Position numbers and translations under genes: made by a program
Assembly (NCBI GenBank): GCA_023356515.1
Contig: JAKQYG010000018.1
Coordinates: 2,556-19,933, forward strand
Reading direction: 5' to 3'
Source of the DNA: Trichodesmium sp. MAG_R04
GTDB lineage: Bacteria > Cyanobacteriota > Cyanobacteriia > Cyanobacteriales > Microcoleaceae
Length of the DNA stretch: 17,378 bases
In this document: in pieces, positions 16,801-17,378 of the stretch
How positions within the stretch are numbered: the first letter of the stretch is position 1
How the letters are laid out: each line of letters opens with the position of its first letter
Notes under the pieces: generated by a model
The model's input: the letters and a program-made list of their open reading frames with translations, nothing else
What the model was told of the DNA's origin: nothing
Databases searched by the model: none

Positions 16801-17378
16801 AACTTAACGTAGACTTTCAAAAAGTCTTTAAAGGCGGTATTGATGGTAAAGTAGTAATTACAGGTGCAGCTTCGCAACCTGATATTGGCGGTCAAGTTAA
16901 GGTATCTCAGGGTGAGATATTTATAAACCAAGCAGCAGGTTTAGCAGGAGCAGCAGCAAGAGAAAATCAAACAGATGAAGGAAGCTCTGGTGTGGGAGAA
17001 TTTAACGTTGGCCTGAATGATTTTCAGTTGTTGTTGACCGATAGTCTACAGATATCTAGTCTAGGACTAGCTAATATTCAAGTTGGAGGTGGTTTACGGG
17101 TAAATGGTACCCTCAGCGATATTCGTCCCAGTGGTATGATTAACTTAGAAGGAGGTACAATTAATTTATTTAGTACAGAATTGCGTTTAGACCGCAGCTA
17201 TGAAAATACAGCTAAATTTATCCCGAATAATGGACTTGACCCCATGCTAGATATACAATTATTAGCATCAGCCTTTGAAACCAGTGGTTCATCAACATCA
17301 AGATCGAGTTCGGTATTTTCGGCTGAAACAATAGATGCTCCATCACCAGGCACATTGAATAGTAGTCAAAGAATTAAA
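10869..17378 (+). CDS. tamB: TamB/DUF490 family giant AsmA-like envelope protein, 3' end beyond window
   Basis: The frame from ATG 10869 stays open for 2170 codons to the last base, so the stop lies outside. A short cytoplasmic N-terminus is followed by one membrane anchor (about residues 23-45, IIISGLGLVTVSVSGAIAG), then an AsmA-like start (NKQIQRPVQVGELKKFGLGYIEFGPS), then a very long periplasmic region of beta-strand repeats rich in Asn, Gly and Ile. The last 350 or so residues have the TamB C-terminal (DUF490) character: GGLRVNGTLSDIRPSGMINL, then GGTINLFSTELRL. TamB works with Omp85-type outer-membrane proteins and, as a bridge-like protein, is thought to move lipids between membranes; the role here is inferred from family. 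Residues about 653-1274 contain seven degenerate repeats, and codons near 12339-12373 a 7-nt repeat. Anti-strand open frames inside it are not genes. The ATG at 10878 is an alternative start. Confidence 0.93.
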   Translation, partial: MTNMPKKTNDQTHLSTPRKWTRTIIISGLGLVTVSVSGAIAGTWFVQKQLVPIISENLNKQIQRPVQVGELKKFGLGYIEFGPSSIPPTLSDSISASTKAIKVKFSLGAILLRTVRLDITFEESQAYLQQQPDGLFAMPKLKSAEDLPTTSKPFNFDVKVNFPKLNVTIKPSEKGKDSTPILLDLSKTEFHFKDKEKRCLVNLNSKVIDGGNFKVNADANLKTSEIKANVVAKKLQLPMFATLVSTVESIPDVNLYSGELDANLRAQVKIADNITNIVQDIRGKVSLQKFKASSSLFSNIVNLNTVANVAWPKVNIENLNGKYGNIGLKLQGAAETAKDLDLQNIKLDLQGTVLPVSFETLFNTATTEINVLSNKTTSVKTKQQLQQISSQIENIKPLLEGRVKTDIKFSGSLFEPVVSGKIETTEVTRVDRLRFKDIATKFTISPQLNQDFQPINVAASFSGLQINPVLGGKITGQGAVLEVNPLLNPKVGSKKLEVGSQGVDRLRGTSLMSQDQERTFNPTVDLDLRVQNLPVEAIAQQYNIASPVPMGEFSTEVKISGPLETLKGKIKWQLPKAVYPLSGAVDIINSQANIKNTVVKIGGGTVNINGNANLENWQLSATANEINLDNLAPLQPLGLPSGLEGILNGQANFSGLISKFSINSINGNGTGIVNLAGGQINLNSELNNGNWQGEGIATQLSLSALEKIARNSDILITPNSILSSQTDGKISGQATVSGNLNNLSLAGLTANLDGNLNLANGIINANGKVNNGGFQVLVNTQELPINPLLDLGLSAANSGIITNQENLNLIRKNIPLVKSINGRLNGKVNLSGNLTNLSPEFLQENLTGNFTGNLKIEPGTVNATGNLKRGNFKTTVQTNKIALNAVEELFTKTGIVSPESKILQKNTEVKVQGGATVFGNINNLTPEGITINGNGKVIIAGGTINAQGKLNQGNFQASVNSDKLAVNSLLDLGELILESGVIPVETNQIQTLQTQFVTIKSLNSQVNLSADFSGSLTNLAPEAITAIAKSQLFIDENSINIDGKLNQGNFLANVKTEKISLRPLEEKIRKTGLVSLPTNATLPPGIEGEIFGNLSVFANVNNFNSKAIAADGSGKLIIGNNTINATGKLDEGNFEAVAIADPIPLSFVKKIAKETGIVTSETLSYLDTINGNIIGNAKLAGNLENLNPESIAAEAEGKLIFAEGGVVNITGELVGEKWQASVVGEQIPLEKFSAALEKQEQAKPAVTAVRKAQKLLGQAENLPVIGGLFNSQIDLLGSLTNLTLEGIKAQVKLTLSKLPVIQKYFNSLLSWNQKQIEIEKVSIPPEINVNGLVGIDFPVSTSPTISGININVNLSDFNLASLPIEKKGELLTGIVNFDGKIIGKSITDLNLVGDVVLRNLAVNKVDFDSELSGKLNAGITQGVNFEIAGNNDRLELVLDETYVPTTFLVKRNQAKLAGVNEEENFIVTLEKFPLEFLGIVPAEQFGIGAVSGEASAKIAVSDLRTFLRSFDINSIKADGNLEVTKPSIGYIDAESFTADINYAQGKASLNDGTLLLGESRYVLQAMVDINSPGAPFDRKFAANLKIENGVAQDILTALQWFDLKDIERGVTTPNYGKAADVQTSAVGFPENTPVIMQLRRFAEIQALLQQQQESQGPKTPVQIPPLSDLDVTFSGEIMAAGTSQSGVDGKFDIKGSNWSWGVYKIDNFLVQGKSKNEVLTVKPLEVEVGEASLVFHGDLSPENQSGKLQLKNVDLAEMQKFAESYVAPNMNVNITGKLNLETELGGNFENPRARGEIKIVDGTLNERPIEKAQTDFSYNSGRLRFGGNLSVIGDPILYRGDVPIDLPFATVAAGSDLINVSVNIKDDAFQIVNILTDQVTLDSGKGNILLKLKGTLQEPRPEGYAKFVDVNLTAAAFSEPLTDLEGTVLFNGDRLEVKEIQGNISDGMVEVSGVLPLSQPLSSEDPDINNPLTINLDKLNVDFQKVFKGGIDGKVVITGAASQPDIGGQVKVSQGEIFINQAAGLAGAAARENQTDEGSSGVGEFNVGLNDFQLLLTDSLQISSLGLANIQVGGGLRVNGTLSDIRPSGMINLEGGTINLFSTELRLDRSYENTAKFIPNNGLDPMLDIQLLASAFETSGSSTSRSSSVFSAETIDAPSPGTLNSSQRIK
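12339..12373 (+). repeat. Five degenerate 7-nt units (STRR-like) inside tamB
   Basis: The bases fall into GTAGGAA, GTAAGAA, ATTAGAA, GTTGGAA and GTCAGGG, a heptanucleotide periodicity with consensus near GTNRGAA. Short tandemly repeated repetitive sequences of 7 nt are known in cyanobacteria, usually between genes. Here the segment is translated (VGSKKLEVGSQ) within a local stretch, PKVGSKKL to DQERTFNP, that looks unlike the surrounding beta-repeat sequence and may be an insertion. Confidence 0.5.
12825..14690 (+). repeat. Seven degenerate protein repeats (83-96 residues each) within tamB
   Basis: Units begin at 12825, 13074, 13356, 13617, 13902, 14154 and 14403, each with a version of [LVF]xGNLxNLxPE; a further start-like LLGSLTNLTLEG at 14691 begins a diverged region. 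Inside each unit come GxGxLxIAxGTINAxGKLxxGNFxAxV and then a helix-like part such as ELFTKTGIVS or KIAKETGIVT. DNA copies are too diverged to align over long stretches, so the duplication is old. Such units probably extend a hydrophobic beta groove. Confidence 0.75.

Overview
The window is a stretch of cyanobacterial chromosome. Four things point to this: an NdhD-type NDH-1 antiporter subunit next to a CO2-hydration (Cup/Chp) protein, a combination restricted to cyanobacterial CO2 uptake; a cyanobacterial DUF3110 protein; a cyanobacterial-style AMIN/Amidase_3 cell-wall hydrolase; and eight copies of the palindrome GCGATCGC (HIP1) in 17.4 kb of AT-rich DNA. The AT-rich composition and the several inteins in dnaE resemble filamentous marine Oscillatoriales of the Trichodesmium/Okeania kind, but the genus is an inference.

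Layout. Positions 2-3454 (+) hold the 3' part of dnaE (DNA polymerase III alpha). The window opens inside a first intein, whose degenerate endonuclease region carries a 174-bp in-frame tandem repeat. A 26-residue extein bridge follows, then a complete second intein (1070-1873), then the C-terminal 526 residues of the polymerase. The stop codon of dnaE lies inside what looks like the right end of a decayed IS200/IS605-type element (3451 to about 3608, perhaps to 3702) that keeps 40 codons of a tnpB tail on the minus strand. Next are ndhD (3773-5305) and cupB/chpX (5385-6518), a likely operon for the CO2-uptake form of NDH-1. A 293-bp gap carries a second, weaker IS-end-like sequence. Then come amiC (6812-8845, +) and, convergent to it, murQ (8991-9914, -); both act on peptidoglycan, one cutting it and one recycling MurNAc-6-phosphate.

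The 424-bp gap upstream of murQ is not empty. It holds a 15-bp palindrome and a 347-bp region bounded by long imperfect inverted repeats (9968-10314), probably a MITE-like element. A DUF3110 gene (10339-10701, -) and a very large tamB/DUF490 gene (10869 to beyond 17378, +) are transcribed divergently. The tamB reading frame is open for all 2170 codons in the window. It contains about seven degenerate repeats of 83-96 residues, and one short segment is built on a 7-nt periodicity that looks like an absorbed STRR repeat.

Themes: inorganic carbon uptake (ndhD, cupB), envelope biogenesis and turnover (amiC, murQ, tamB), and replication (dnaE). Small repetitive or mobile sequences sit inside or at the edges of several genes: the intein repeat, the IS end forming the dnaE stop, the MITE-like element and the STRR-like segment in tamB.
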